From: Geobacter sp.
Lineage (GTDB): Bacteria; Desulfobacterota; Desulfuromonadia; Geobacterales; Pseudopelobacteraceae
Assembly (NCBI GenBank): GCA_025360785.1
Contig: JANYBN010000062.1
Location: 1 to 58,475, forward strand
Direction of reading: 5' to 3'
Length of the DNA: 58,475 nt
Positions within the stretch are counted from its first letter, which is position 1. The number at the start of each line of letters is the position of its first letter. Made by a program: the position numbers and the translations under genes. A model generated the notes under the pieces. That model was not told where the DNA came from. It worked only from the letters and a program-made list of their open reading frames with translations, and ran no database searches. Positions 9,176 through 17,839 of this stretch are shown in pieces.

Positions 9176-9550
9176 ATGTCTAAAATACTGATTGTTGATG
9201 ATGAGCCATTTATCCGGCTTCTCCTTGAACAGACTCTTGAAGAGCTGGAGGATGAAGGGGTGGAGCTTATCACGGCCGATAACGGTGAGACCGCACTGGA
9301 CATAATCAGGAGCGAGACTCCTGAGATAGTGTTTCTTGATGTGATGATGCCAAAAATGAATGGGTTTGATGTCTGTAACATGGTCAAAAACGAACTCAAC
9401 ATAAGTGGTGTGTACATTGTACTGCTTACAGCCAAGGGGCAGGAATTTGACAAGCAGAAGGGCACCGATGCCGGGGCTGATATCTACATGACAAAGCCAT
9501 TCAATCCTGACGAGGTACTTGAGGTGGCTAGAAAAATTTTAGGATTATGA
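9176..9550 (+). CDS. Single-domain response regulator (CheY-like)
   Basis: 124 aa, only a receiver domain. The acidic pocket is VDDEP, the phospho-acceptor is D55 in FLDVMMPK, the switch Thr is in LLTAKG, and the conserved Lys is in MTKPF. The ATG at 9176 is preferred over 9164 because GGAGA (9166-9170) lies 5 bases before it and the protein then begins directly with MSKILIVDDE. With no output domain it may act as a CheY-like diffusible regulator or a phosphate sink for CheA or the nearby kinases. It sits between the HD-GYP gene and the Hpt gene. Its partner cannot be assigned from sequence alone. Confidence 0.9.
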   Translation: MSKILIVDDEPFIRLLLEQTLEELEDEGVELITADNGETALDIIRSETPEIVFLDVMMPKMNGFDVCNMVKNELNISGVYIVLLTAKGQEFDKQKGTDAGADIYMTKPFNPDEVLEVARKILGL

Positions 9551-9630
9551 TTCTGTGAATCTCCACTTAATACCCGAAATAATAGCTGCTCATGTACTGT
9601 GCCCGGGCTGCATGTTGGATGGAGGCGATA

Positions 9631-9978
9631 ATGAACGGACATGAGCAGTTCGATAGACGGAAAGCTCTCCAGTGGCTGGAGGGTGATGAAAAGATGTTTG
9701 TCAGACTCAAAGCCATCTTCATAAGAAATATTCCTCCCCAGGTGGATCAGCTCAAAGCGTTCCTCGATACAGGCGATAATGGCTCAGCCGAAAAAGCGGC
9801 GCATACGATCATGGGGTCGTCGGCGATGCTCGGAGCGACCGTCATGAGCGATGAAGCCGGGAAGATAGAGCGGTGCGCCATTAAAGGCGATATGGATTCT
9901 GCACGGCTCCACTTCACGAAATTTTTCGGTGCATATGAAAAGGTAATGGAGGCGTTGGCTGTGGATGGAGGTAATTGA
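9631..9978 (+). CDS. Histidine phosphotransfer (Hpt) protein
   Basis: 115 aa from the ATG at 9631, which has GGAGG at 9621-9625, 5 bases upstream; longer upstream starts lack this. A single four-helix Hpt domain carries the phospho-accepting H58 in KAAHTIMGSSAMLG. The canonical motif is HxxKGxx; here the Lys after His is replaced by Met (HTIMGSS), a mild departure. Hpt proteins relay phosphoryl groups between receiver domains. The stop codon overlaps the start of the next gene (a REC-histidine kinase), so the two are translationally coupled and probably act together. A free-standing Hpt near a REC-PP2C protein recalls HptB of Pseudomonas, but this is inference. Confidence 0.88.
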   Translation: MNGHEQFDRRKALQWLEGDEKMFVRLKAIFIRNIPPQVDQLKAFLDTGDNGSAEKAAHTIMGSSAMLGATVMSDEAGKIERCAIKGDMDSARLHFTKFFGAYEKVMEALAVDGGN

Positions 9979-11159
9979 TGAACATACTGATAGTTGATGA
10001 TGATGAGATGGTTCGGTATGTATTGACGGAAAAACTTTCTGAATCGGGCTTTTTTACCACCGCTGCCCATGACGGACAGAGTGCAGTGGAACTTTTTCGC
10101 GAAAGGACCTTTGACGCAGTGCTTCTTGATCTCAAGATGCCGGGTATGGATGGTATAGAAACTCTCAAGGAGTTGAGGAAACATGATCCTGATATCCCGG
10201 TAATCATGGTCACCGCATTTGGAGACATAGCTACTGCGGTGGTGGCGATCAAGCTCGGTGCTTATGATTTTGTCGAGAAGCCGCCTCAAATAAGCAGGAT
10301 CGTGGTGACTCTCAGGCGTGCCATTGAAAAGGCGGCGCTTGAGCGCGAGGTCAGGGCTTTGGGAAAGAATGTGGAAGAGTCTGCGGCGCTGAAACTGGCG
10401 TATGAGAAACTTAAGGAACTGGATAAGGTGAAAACGACATTTCTCTCATCCGTATCCCATGAGTTACGCACTCCTCTCACCTCTATCATCGGATATGCGG
10501 AAATCAGCAGAAAAAAACTCGTTAAAATTATTCCGGAGCTTGTTGGTGGAGATCCGAAAATCACCAAAAAAATCCTGCAGGTTGATGAAAATCTGGAGAT
10601 TCTTGTCTCAGAGTCAGAGAGACTAGCAGGGCTGATAGAGAGTATCCTCGACCTGACCGCGATGGAGGCGGGCACTGCAGAATGGAGATGGGAACCGCTT
10701 TCCCTGCGAGAGGTCATTGAGAATATTGCTGCCGCATTTGGGGCGACGTTCAAGGAAAAAGGGCTCGAATTTGTCGTCGCGATAGAGGATGATCTTCCGT
10801 TGATCAAGGGCGACAGAAACAGGATTTCACAGGTTATAAACCAGATGCTTTCCAATGCCGCTGCGTTTACCGATCAGGGGCGGGTCACATGTGGCGCCAA
10901 AAGAGTTGGTAATGATATAGTGCTGAGGATCGCCGATACCGGCAGGGGGATTCTCGCCTCACGGCACGGCGTGATCTTTGAGAAATTCAGCCAGATCGGG
11001 GATACGCTTACCGACAAGCCGAAAGGGGTCGGCCTTGGCCTTCCCCTCTGCCGACTGATAGTGGGGTATCACGGCGGGAAAATAGATGTCGAGAGCGAAC
11101 CAGGCAAAGGGAGTGTGTTCACCATTGTCCTGCCGGTTGAGAGGGAAGATGAGTTATGA
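9978..11159 (+). CDS. Soluble REC - histidine kinase
   Basis: 393 aa. The receiver is at ~1-115 (D51 in LLDLKMPGMDG, Lys in VEKPP), followed by a coiled linker, HisKA with phospho-His H161 (SSVSHELRTPLTS), and HATPase_c to the end (N box LSNAAAFT, G1 ADTGRG, G2 GVGLGLPLC). There is no membrane segment or PAS domain, so it is a cytoplasmic kinase whose input is its own N-terminal receiver. The ATG at 9978 has GGAGG 6 bases upstream and overlaps the Hpt stop; the gene in turn overlaps the next kinase by ATGA. The kinase region is visibly paralogous to that of the next gene, sharing GDTLTDKPKG/GDTLTDRPKG and matching linker spacing. It likely feeds or is fed by the Hpt protein. Confidence 0.9.
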   Translation: MNILIVDDDEMVRYVLTEKLSESGFFTTAAHDGQSAVELFRERTFDAVLLDLKMPGMDGIETLKELRKHDPDIPVIMVTAFGDIATAVVAIKLGAYDFVEKPPQISRIVVTLRRAIEKAALEREVRALGKNVEESAALKLAYEKLKELDKVKTTFLSSVSHELRTPLTSIIGYAEISRKKLVKIIPELVGGDPKITKKILQVDENLEILVSESERLAGLIESILDLTAMEAGTAEWRWEPLSLREVIENIAAAFGATFKEKGLEFVVAIEDDLPLIKGDRNRISQVINQMLSNAAAFTDQGRVTCGAKRVGNDIVLRIADTGRGILASRHGVIFEKFSQIGDTLTDKPKGVGLGLPLCRLIVGYHGGKIDVESEPGKGSVFTIVLPVEREDEL

Positions 11160-12736
11160 ACATTCAGGCGACTAAAATACTGATTGTGGATGACGATGTC
11201 TTTGTACGTGAGATGCTTTCGTCAATCCTTGAAGCCAGCGGATACACAATCGTGACGGCTGAAAACGGCCTGGAAGCGCTTGGGAAATGCATCTCAGATC
11301 CAACCATCGATCTGATCGTTTCTGACGTCAATATGCCGGAAATGGATGGCATCAGGCTGATCAAGGAGGTCCGGAAGCAAGGCCTTGAGGTGCCTATAAT
11401 CATGGTGACCGGAGTAAGCGATATCTCGGTTGCAGTAGATGCCCTCAGCAGCGGTGCCATCGACTATGTGCTCAAAGACGAAGGCATAGAGGAAACCATC
11501 AATATTACCGTTAAAAGAGCCCTTGCGAAGCATCAGCTCAAGTTGCAGAATCTCCAGCTCATTGCCGACCTGGCAGCCAAGACAACAGAACAGGAAGATA
11601 CGCTTTCCTATCTGACCGCTATCATCAACAATATGCCGGACGGCCTGCTTGTCACCAATGCCCAGACTCGAATAACGCTTGCCAATCCTGCCCTCGGGAG
11701 GATGTACGGGGTAAAGGAGACCGATCTGCTCGGCAAAAATTGTCAGGACGCCTTTAACGGAAACCTTGCGCCGCTGTTTGAAATGGTCTGCTCGCAATTG
11801 GACCACCCTGTGTCCGTACAGGTAGAGCTGGAGGGAGGGAGGACCGGTTCGGCCGTTGCTGCGGCAATCCGTAAAAAACAGGCATCCTCCGGCAAGTCGG
11901 ACGAGTTCATCGGTAACCTTGTAATCGTGCGGGATGTGACATCCGAGAAAGAGGTCGAGCGGATGAAGGATGATTTTCTCTCCACTGTTTCCCATGAACT
12001 CAGGACGCCATTAACATCGGTACTTGGTTTTACCAAGGTTATCAGGAAAAAGCTTGAGGAGGTCGTTTTTCCTCAGCTTCCGCCAGGTGATGCCAAAACC
12101 GACCGAACGGTGCAGCAGATAACCGACAACATCGGGATCATCGTTTCCGAAGGTGAGCGACTCACGGCTCTGATCAACGACGTCCTTGACCTTTCAAAGA
12201 TGGAAGCCGGCAAAATCGAATGGAAACAGGAACCGGTTCCGATCCCGGAAATCCTGGAACAAGCCATTGCTGCAACTACGTCGTTATTTGAAAACAAAGG
12301 GATAGCAATCATTAAAGACATTGCATCGGGACTTCCCACTGTGTCTTGCGACAGGGACAGGATCGTACAGGTTGTAATCAATCTCCTTTCCAATGCGCTT
12401 AAATTCACCGATTACGGTTCTGTCACGGTAACGGCACGGATAAGCGCAGGTAATGATTCTATCGCAGAAAAAGAATACGGCTCTATTAAGGTTTCGATTG
12501 TTGACACCGGGATAGGTATTGCCGATAAAGATCGAGATAATGTCTTTGAAAAATTCAAACAGGTAGGTGACACGCTGACTGATCGACCGAAAGGGACAGG
12601 CCTGGGACTCCCTATTTGCATGCAGATAGTGGAACATCATGGGGGGAGAATATGGGTGGAGAGCACTTTGGGAAAAGGGAGTGTCTTTTCTTTTGTCCTG
12701 CCGCTGCTGTCTGGAAATGGTGAAATTCAGCAGTGA
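11156..12736 (+). CDS. Soluble REC - PAS - histidine kinase
   Basis: 526 aa. The receiver is at ~1-118 (D57 in IVSDVNMPEMDG). Its conserved Lys is followed by Asp-Glu (LKDEG) rather than the usual Pro. A helical linker (~120-145, HQLKLQNLQLI) leads to a PAS-like domain (~150-262, NNMPDGLLVTNAQ), HisKA with H280 (STVSHELRTPLTS) and HATPase_c (LLSNALKFTDYG, DTGIGI, GTGLGLPIC). No transmembrane segment. The start overlaps the previous stop (ATGA). The REC plus linker closely resembles that of the REC-PP2C protein at 20520 (HQLKLQNLQLI against QQLKLQNIQLM), so one input module appears with two different outputs in the cluster. The PAS ligand is unknown. Confidence 0.9.
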   Translation: MNIQATKILIVDDDVFVREMLSSILEASGYTIVTAENGLEALGKCISDPTIDLIVSDVNMPEMDGIRLIKEVRKQGLEVPIIMVTGVSDISVAVDALSSGAIDYVLKDEGIEETINITVKRALAKHQLKLQNLQLIADLAAKTTEQEDTLSYLTAIINNMPDGLLVTNAQTRITLANPALGRMYGVKETDLLGKNCQDAFNGNLAPLFEMVCSQLDHPVSVQVELEGGRTGSAVAAAIRKKQASSGKSDEFIGNLVIVRDVTSEKEVERMKDDFLSTVSHELRTPLTSVLGFTKVIRKKLEEVVFPQLPPGDAKTDRTVQQITDNIGIIVSEGERLTALINDVLDLSKMEAGKIEWKQEPVPIPEILEQAIAATTSLFENKGIAIIKDIASGLPTVSCDRDRIVQVVINLLSNALKFTDYGSVTVTARISAGNDSIAEKEYGSIKVSIVDTGIGIADKDRDNVFEKFKQVGDTLTDRPKGTGLGLPICMQIVEHHGGRIWVESTLGKGSVFSFVLPLLSGNGEIQQ

Positions 12737-12820
12737 ACACCTGGTTAAACGCAATACCCACCAGTTTTAAAAGCCTTGCAGGTCTTGAATAATTGCAGCT
12801 TGGACGGAGGAGTCGCAAGT

Positions 12821-13339
12821 ATGGAACCAGAAAACGAACAACTGAAAAGTGAACTGATCCTTGACGAGCTCAAAAAACGGAAGCGTACAAAAGAGGTCAT
12901 CGATATTGAGGAGGAACGGGTCAAGGTTGTTATTTTCACCTGCGGTGTAAATCTGTATGCTTTTTACGGCAGTGATATCAGGGAAATACTTCCCTCATGT
13001 GAGATATCCTGGGTCCCCTCCCTTCCAGACTATCTTCCAGGGCTCATTAATGTGCGGGGGGATATTGAGTCGGTCATCGATCTCCGTCACTTTTTGGGAG
13101 AGGAAAAGGACGACCGTGGCAAACGTTTGATTGCAATGGCCGTGCGGGGAGATTTTCACTCCGGTGTGATGATAGAATCCATTGAAGATGTGGTGGATGT
13201 CCCGCTTAGTACGATTCATCCACCACTTGCCACCCTGAATGGCACAGCCCGAGACCTGGTGATCGGAGAAATTGAATATGGTGGCAAAACCATTTCTTTG
13301 CTCGATATCGGTAAGCTGGCTGCTCTTATTACGCTATGA
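12821..13339 (+). CDS. cheW: CheW-like coupling protein 1
   Basis: 172 aa from the ATG at 12821, preferred because GGAGGAG (12806-12812) lies 8 bases upstream. A Lys/Arg/Glu-rich helical N-terminus (~1-40) precedes the CheW domain (~45-170), with VKVVIFTCGVNLYAF, the conserved PGLINVRGDIESVIDLR segment (CheW NxRG motif) and a C-terminal GKTISLLDIGKL. CheW links MCP tips to CheA in the sensory array. It overlaps the next CheW-like gene by ATGA. Wsp-type systems also carry two CheW proteins (WspB and WspD), and this one keeps the more canonical sequence of the two. Confidence 0.88.
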   Translation: MEPENEQLKSELILDELKKRKRTKEVIDIEEERVKVVIFTCGVNLYAFYGSDIREILPSCEISWVPSLPDYLPGLINVRGDIESVIDLRHFLGEEKDDRGKRLIAMAVRGDFHSGVMIESIEDVVDVPLSTIHPPLATLNGTARDLVIGEIEYGGKTISLLDIGKLAALITL

Positions 13340-13746
13340 GTGACAATGACGATACTCGGCTCGACCTGCTCCTTTTCTCAGTCGGTGGAGCTCATTTCGG
13401 AGTTGACGCCGGACAGGTGACCGGAATAGCGGTATATGAGGGTGAACAGGCTGATGATCTGTTTTGGTTCCATACAGAAATGGGCTATGAAGACAATAGC
13501 GTCACGTATAATTCGCCTACTATAGTCACCATCAGGACAGGCAAGGGATCGCCATATAGGATGATTATAGATTCAATGGAGGATATTGCAGAATTCAACC
13601 TGAATGACATCCGTATTTTTCCGGCGATATTGGAGCCATTTGTCATACGAAAAGGTCTGTGGGGAATTCTGTCTCGAAACGGAATTATGGTGCTGCTGGT
13701 AGATTTTCAACTTATGCTGAAGCAAAAGCGGATAAAAAATAAATGA
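13336..13746 (+). CDS. CheW-like coupling protein 2 (divergent)
   Basis: 136 aa. The beta-strand pattern fits CheW: DLLLFSVGGAHFGVDAGQV at the start, TIVTIRTGKGSPYRMIIDSMEDI in the middle and GIMVLLVDFQLML at the end. The NxRG loop motif typical of CheW is missing; the corresponding region reads TYNSPTIVTI. It begins inside the stop of the first CheW gene and is followed 31 bases later by the MCP gene. The family is inferred from fold pattern and position. It may be a specialised second coupler, as WspB/WspD are, or an adaptor that no longer supports CheA activation. Confidence 0.72.
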   Translation: MSDNDDTRLDLLLFSVGGAHFGVDAGQVTGIAVYEGEQADDLFWFHTEMGYEDNSVTYNSPTIVTIRTGKGSPYRMIIDSMEDIAEFNLNDIRIFPAILEPFVIRKGLWGILSRNGIMVLLVDFQLMLKQKRIKNK

Positions 13747-13777
13747 TACGAAACTTGAAGTGTGAAGGAGAGAGATA

Positions 13778-15289
13778 ATGAAATTGACCACCAAGTTTGT
13801 CCTGATAAACGTCATCATCGTAACGATGGCCATTGCGACCACGTCCTGTTTTACCTTCGTAAGTATCCATAATGAGATACGCCGGCAGGCGAGTGTGTCT
13901 CAGGAAGGCATACTGAAGATGTTTTGGGAACTTCTCAAGTCCAAGGGAAGTGATTTTCATGTTGCCAACGGTAAGTTGATGGCGGGCGGATATGTCATTA
14001 ACGGTAACTATGAGCTTCCTGACAAGATCAAGGAGGCTTTTGGCGGTACAGCGACCATTTTTATGGGTGATACCCGCGTTTCAACTAATGTTCTCAAGCC
14101 CGACGGCAGTAGGGCAATTGATACCAAGCTGCTTGGCGCGGCGTATGATGCCGTGGTCAAGGAAGGCAAGCCGTACCGCGGCGAAGCAAAGATCCTGGAT
14201 GTCCCCTATTTCACGGCATATGATCCGATCAAAAACAGCAAGGGTGAAGTTATCGGCGTAGTCTATGTCGGGGTGAAAGAGAGCGATTATTTTGCCGCTT
14301 ACAACCACCTGCAAGCGATTATGGTTGTCGTCGCGGCGGTCATAGCAGTTATATTCGCCTTTATCACCGGTCTTCTGGTGAGGAAAACACTTTATCCGAT
14401 CATTGGAAAGGTTTCCGGTATATCCGAAAAAATCCATTCCCACGTCGGAGCTATTGCGTCAACTATGGATCAACAATCCGGGTTTTCTACTCAGCTTTCC
14501 AGTTCGGTGGTGGAAATTTCGTCCACCATGGAAGAGTTTTCTTCAACGGCAAGCCAGATAGCCCAGCACAGCCAGAGTGTTGTGGAAAGGGCCGACAAGA
14601 CGCTTGACGACACCAAGATAGGTGCCGCCGAGGTCGAAAACCTTAACTTCAAGATCAACGACATAAGCCAGAATATTCAAGCAAATCTGAGTGAAATCGT
14701 TGAACTGGGAAGAAAGTCGAAAGAAATTAACAAGGTTATGGAGATAATTAATAATATTGCCAACCAGACCAAGCTGATAGCATTCAACGCCGCACTTGAG
14801 GCGGCCAGCGCCGGGGAGGCGGGGAAGCGTTTTGGTGTGGTGGCTGTTGAAATCCGGCGTCTGGCCGACAGTGTGGTCGAGTCGACAACCGAGATTGAGG
14901 GAAAGATAACCGAGATTCTTGATTCGGTTAACCGTCTGGTGATGTCTTCGGAAAAGAGTTTCCAATTGATCCAGGAAGGGCAGGAATATGCCTCCCATAC
15001 GGTAGTGATGCTGATAGAAAGCGTTGACGGCGTAGAGGAAACGGCTGATGCAGCACGTCAGATTTCTCTCTCTACCCAACAGCAGCAGATTGCCAGCAGT
15101 CAGGTGGTTCTGGCGCTCAAGGATATTGAACAGGGCGTTCGTTTCGCCACTGACTCCATCCATCAGACAAACAATGTGACTGATGATTTGCTGGAGCTGT
15201 CTGAAATGATGAGAAAACTGGTCTTGAGTTTCAATAACGGTAAAGAGGTTGGCGGGCAGGAAACTGCGGTATCCGTCGAGACACGCTAA
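13778..15289 (+). CDS. Methyl-accepting chemotaxis protein with Cache-type sensor and no evident HAMP
   Basis: 503 aa. TM1 spans ~8-30. An extracytoplasmic Cache_3/Cache_2-like domain covers ~35-180, with the ATIFMGDTRVSTNVLKPDGS block, KEGKPYRG and GEVIGVVYVGV typical of that fold. TM2 spans ~186-207. The cytoplasmic coiled coil follows, with the signalling hairpin at ~322-362 (IANQTKLIAFNAALEAAS, then AGEAGKRFGVVAVEIRRLA). Only a short piece resembling the first HAMP helix follows TM2 (LYPIIGKVSGISEKI); the DEIG half is absent. The hairpin has IEAAS where most MCPs have IEAAR. Cache domains usually bind small organic ligands. There is no C-terminal CheR-docking pentapeptide. It is the only receptor in the cluster and the presumed input of the CheA-REC array. 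Confidence 0.92.
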   Translation: MKLTTKFVLINVIIVTMAIATTSCFTFVSIHNEIRRQASVSQEGILKMFWELLKSKGSDFHVANGKLMAGGYVINGNYELPDKIKEAFGGTATIFMGDTRVSTNVLKPDGSRAIDTKLLGAAYDAVVKEGKPYRGEAKILDVPYFTAYDPIKNSKGEVIGVVYVGVKESDYFAAYNHLQAIMVVVAAVIAVIFAFITGLLVRKTLYPIIGKVSGISEKIHSHVGAIASTMDQQSGFSTQLSSSVVEISSTMEEFSSTASQIAQHSQSVVERADKTLDDTKIGAAEVENLNFKINDISQNIQANLSEIVELGRKSKEINKVMEIINNIANQTKLIAFNAALEAASAGEAGKRFGVVAVEIRRLADSVVESTTEIEGKITEILDSVNRLVMSSEKSFQLIQEGQEYASHTVVMLIESVDGVEETADAARQISLSTQQQQIASSQVVLALKDIEQGVRFATDSIHQTNNVTDDLLELSEMMRKLVLSFNNGKEVGGQETAVSVETR

Positions 15290-15292
15290 CCG

Positions 15293-16333
15293 GTGGCAAT
15301 CACCGATAATATTATACGGGTGCTTATGGTTGATGACAGCGATCTGGTGCGCGACATGATCCGCGCCATACTGGAATCTGATCCTGGCATCGTGGTGGTC
15401 GGTGAGGCTTCAAACGGGATGGAAGCGATCGCCAAGGTAGCCTCCCTCAAGCCCGATATCGTGACCATGGATATCGAAATGCCTGTAATGGGTGGACTTG
15501 AAGCTATCGAAAGGATCATTGCCGAGCATCCTGTGCCGATTCTGGCGGTAACCGCTCTGACGGGCGTGCGCACCGCCTTTGCTGCGGTGTCCAAGGGGGC
15601 GCTCGATGTCATTGAAAAGCCGGACATCAGCCTGGAAAATATGAGGAATCTTATTAATAAGATCCGGCTCCTGGCCAAAGTAGATGTCTCCGCCCATCAA
15701 AAGGCGTTGAAGAGGTCATCCGGTGCCGTAGGCATAAGTAATGTGACGAATCAGAGGTGCTTTTCTAAAGGAGGAATCGTCGCTATTGCCGCTTCAACCG
15801 GAGGTCCACAGGCCATCCATACAATACTGTCGCATTTGCCTGCCCGGTTTCCCGTCCCAATTGTCATATCCCAGCATATTGCCGACGGGTTTACTCAGGG
15901 GATGGTTGACTGGTTGAATGCCGTAACGCCTCTCACGGTCAGCGTTGCGGTCAATGGCGATGTTATTGCCGCCGGACATGTCTATATAAACCCGGCTGAA
16001 CATTCCATGAGGATCACCGAACAGGGGATGATAATCCTCGGAGACAGGGAGGCCGGTAAAGTGTATCACCCCTCTTGTAATACTCTCATCTGCTCGATAG
16101 CTGCCGCTTATAAGGAGAGGGTGGTCGGGCTGATCATGAGCGGCATGGGGGACGACGGCGTTGTCGGCATGCAGGCGATCAGGAAGGCCGGAGGGGTTAC
16201 GCTTGCGCAGGATGAGGCAAGTTCCGTGATCTTCGGTATGAACCGGATGGCGGTGGAAAGCGGTTGCATCGACAGGGTGGTCGCACTCTCGGATATCCCG
16301 GCTGAACTGATGCAGCGGGCCGGAGGCAAGTAA
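15293..16333 (+). CDS. cheB: CheB: receiver - protein-glutamate methylesterase
   Basis: 346 aa from GTG at 15293; the frame then begins MAITDNIIRVLMVDDS. No strong Shine-Dalgarno is visible and translation may be coupled to the MCP gene, whose stop ends 3 bases earlier. The receiver is at ~8-125, with D60 in TMDIEMPVMGG and Lys in IEKPD. The CheB methylesterase domain is at ~158-340, with catalytic S168 (AASTGGPQ), H195 (SQHI) and Asp in SGMGDDG (~D287), matching the Ser-His-Asp triad. It removes methyl groups from receptor glutamates once phosphorylated. It corresponds to WspF in a Wsp-type arrangement. Confidence 0.95.
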   Translation: MAITDNIIRVLMVDDSDLVRDMIRAILESDPGIVVVGEASNGMEAIAKVASLKPDIVTMDIEMPVMGGLEAIERIIAEHPVPILAVTALTGVRTAFAAVSKGALDVIEKPDISLENMRNLINKIRLLAKVDVSAHQKALKRSSGAVGISNVTNQRCFSKGGIVAIAASTGGPQAIHTILSHLPARFPVPIVISQHIADGFTQGMVDWLNAVTPLTVSVAVNGDVIAAGHVYINPAEHSMRITEQGMIILGDREAGKVYHPSCNTLICSIAAAYKERVVGLIMSGMGDDGVVGMQAIRKAGGVTLAQDEASSVIFGMNRMAVESGCIDRVVALSDIPAELMQRAGGK

Positions 16334-17836
16334 TTGAACCTTACCCCCTTCAAAGAGCTGATGTTGCGTAGCTGCGGCCACAGTTTTGAAAAGGAGCGGG
16401 AACAGGCGCTCTCAGCCGGATTGTGCAGGCGGATGGCGGTACTGGATATTGACAGTCCCGAAGCCTATTACATCCGGATATTACGCGATCAGGAAGAGCT
16501 GCTTAGACTGACGGAACTACTGACGGTCAACGAAACCTATTTTTTCCGGGAACCTGAACATCTGAACCTGATGGTAGACAAGCTGTTACCGGTGTTCATG
16601 AACACCGGTAATCAGAGGCCTGTCAGGATATTGAGTGCGGGCTGTTCCACGGGAGAGGAACCCTATACAATAGCTATAATGCTGAGGGAACGGTTTGGAA
16701 CCGAGAGTGAACGTCTGTTCACCATCACGGGTGTTGATATCGATTCCACCGTAATCGTATCGGCAAAGCAGGGCGTTTACGGATCAGGTTCATTCCGGGG
16801 TATGGACAAGTCCATGCTTGATAGTTATTTCGAATCGCACGGACCGGGGAAATTACGGGTCAGCTCCGCTATTAGAAAACAGGTTGCATTCGAGGTGGTA
16901 AACCTGTTGGGATCAGCCTATCCCCAAAGAATGATGATGCCCGATATAATCCTGTACCGGAACGTTTCCATCTATTTTCCCGAGCAGATACAGCGGGAGA
17001 TATTCGGCAAACTTGCGGAGCTTCTCGCCGATGGCGGCTGCCTTCTTGTTGGCGCATCGGAAACGATTCATCATGACATTGGAGTTCTTACCCTTGTGAA
17101 ACAGGAATCGCTCTTTTTTTACCACAAAACACCAAAGCTGGTTTTTGAAGAGCGTCGCACGTCCAACCGCTATTTTTTGACTTCTGAACGGGTTCCTGGT
17201 GTGCCTCTGCAGACGGCTCCAGTTTCCGTGCCCAAATTGAATGCTCACAGGAATCGGACACAAAATGAACATAATCCTGAATCCATCCGTAAGCATCCGC
17301 ACGCCTCCATTAAACCGGATGTCAAGGAACGATTCGATGCTGCAATCGAGATGGCCCACAACAATCAGCACGATAAGGCTCTTGCTGCTCTTGATGCCAT
17401 CATCGAGCAGGACGGAACCTTTGAAAAGGCTTACTGCCTGAAGGGAAGTCTGCTGCTGAGCGCATCGCGTTTCGATGAGGCCCGCATTGTCTGCGAAGCC
17501 ATTCTGGTTTTGGATTCGCTCTGTCTTGAAGCGTATCTTATGCTCGGGATGATAGCGCGACAGAAGGGGGACTACGACGGCGCTTTCAAGCGATTCAGGG
17601 AGGCCATCTACCTTGACTCATCCTGTTGGCTGGCCCATTTTTATTCCGCAGAAATACTGTTTGCGCAACAGGATTGGAAACGGGCGCGAAACAGCTTTGA
17701 CACAGCTCTCAAAATCCTTGAAAAAGGGTCTCTGAAGGAACAAGGGCAGGCATTTTTCCCTCTTTCGTTCAATGCGGAGCAGTTTATCGTTATCTGCCGT
17801 CACAAATTGTCGCTCCTGGCCCAAAAAAAGGGATAA
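16334..17836 (+). CDS. cheR: CheR-type receptor methyltransferase with C-terminal TPR domain
   Basis: 500 aa from a TTG start at 16334, immediately after the CheB stop; GGAGG at 16322-16326 is 7 bases upstream and supports it. The CheR N-terminal helical domain (~1-80, LTVNETYFFREPEH) precedes the SAM-binding fold with SAGCSTGEEPYTIAI (~101-115) and YRNVSIYF. After a variable linker (~270-330), residues ~330-495 contain about three TPR units (AYCLKGSLLLSASRFDEARI, AYLMLGMIARQKGDYDGAF, WLAHFYSAEILFAQQDW). It methylates receptor glutamates using S-adenosylmethionine. The CheR-TPR fusion is the WspC/FrzF type found in alternative-function chemosensory systems rather than the E. coli type. Confidence 0.93.
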   Translation: MNLTPFKELMLRSCGHSFEKEREQALSAGLCRRMAVLDIDSPEAYYIRILRDQEELLRLTELLTVNETYFFREPEHLNLMVDKLLPVFMNTGNQRPVRILSAGCSTGEEPYTIAIMLRERFGTESERLFTITGVDIDSTVIVSAKQGVYGSGSFRGMDKSMLDSYFESHGPGKLRVSSAIRKQVAFEVVNLLGSAYPQRMMMPDIILYRNVSIYFPEQIQREIFGKLAELLADGGCLLVGASETIHHDIGVLTLVKQESLFFYHKTPKLVFEERRTSNRYFLTSERVPGVPLQTAPVSVPKLNAHRNRTQNEHNPESIRKHPHASIKPDVKERFDAAIEMAHNNQHDKALAALDAIIEQDGTFEKAYCLKGSLLLSASRFDEARIVCEAILVLDSLCLEAYLMLGMIARQKGDYDGAFKRFREAIYLDSSCWLAHFYSAEILFAQQDWKRARNSFDTALKILEKGSLKEQGQAFFPLSFNAEQFIVICRHKLSLLAQKKG

Positions 17837-17839
17837 ATC

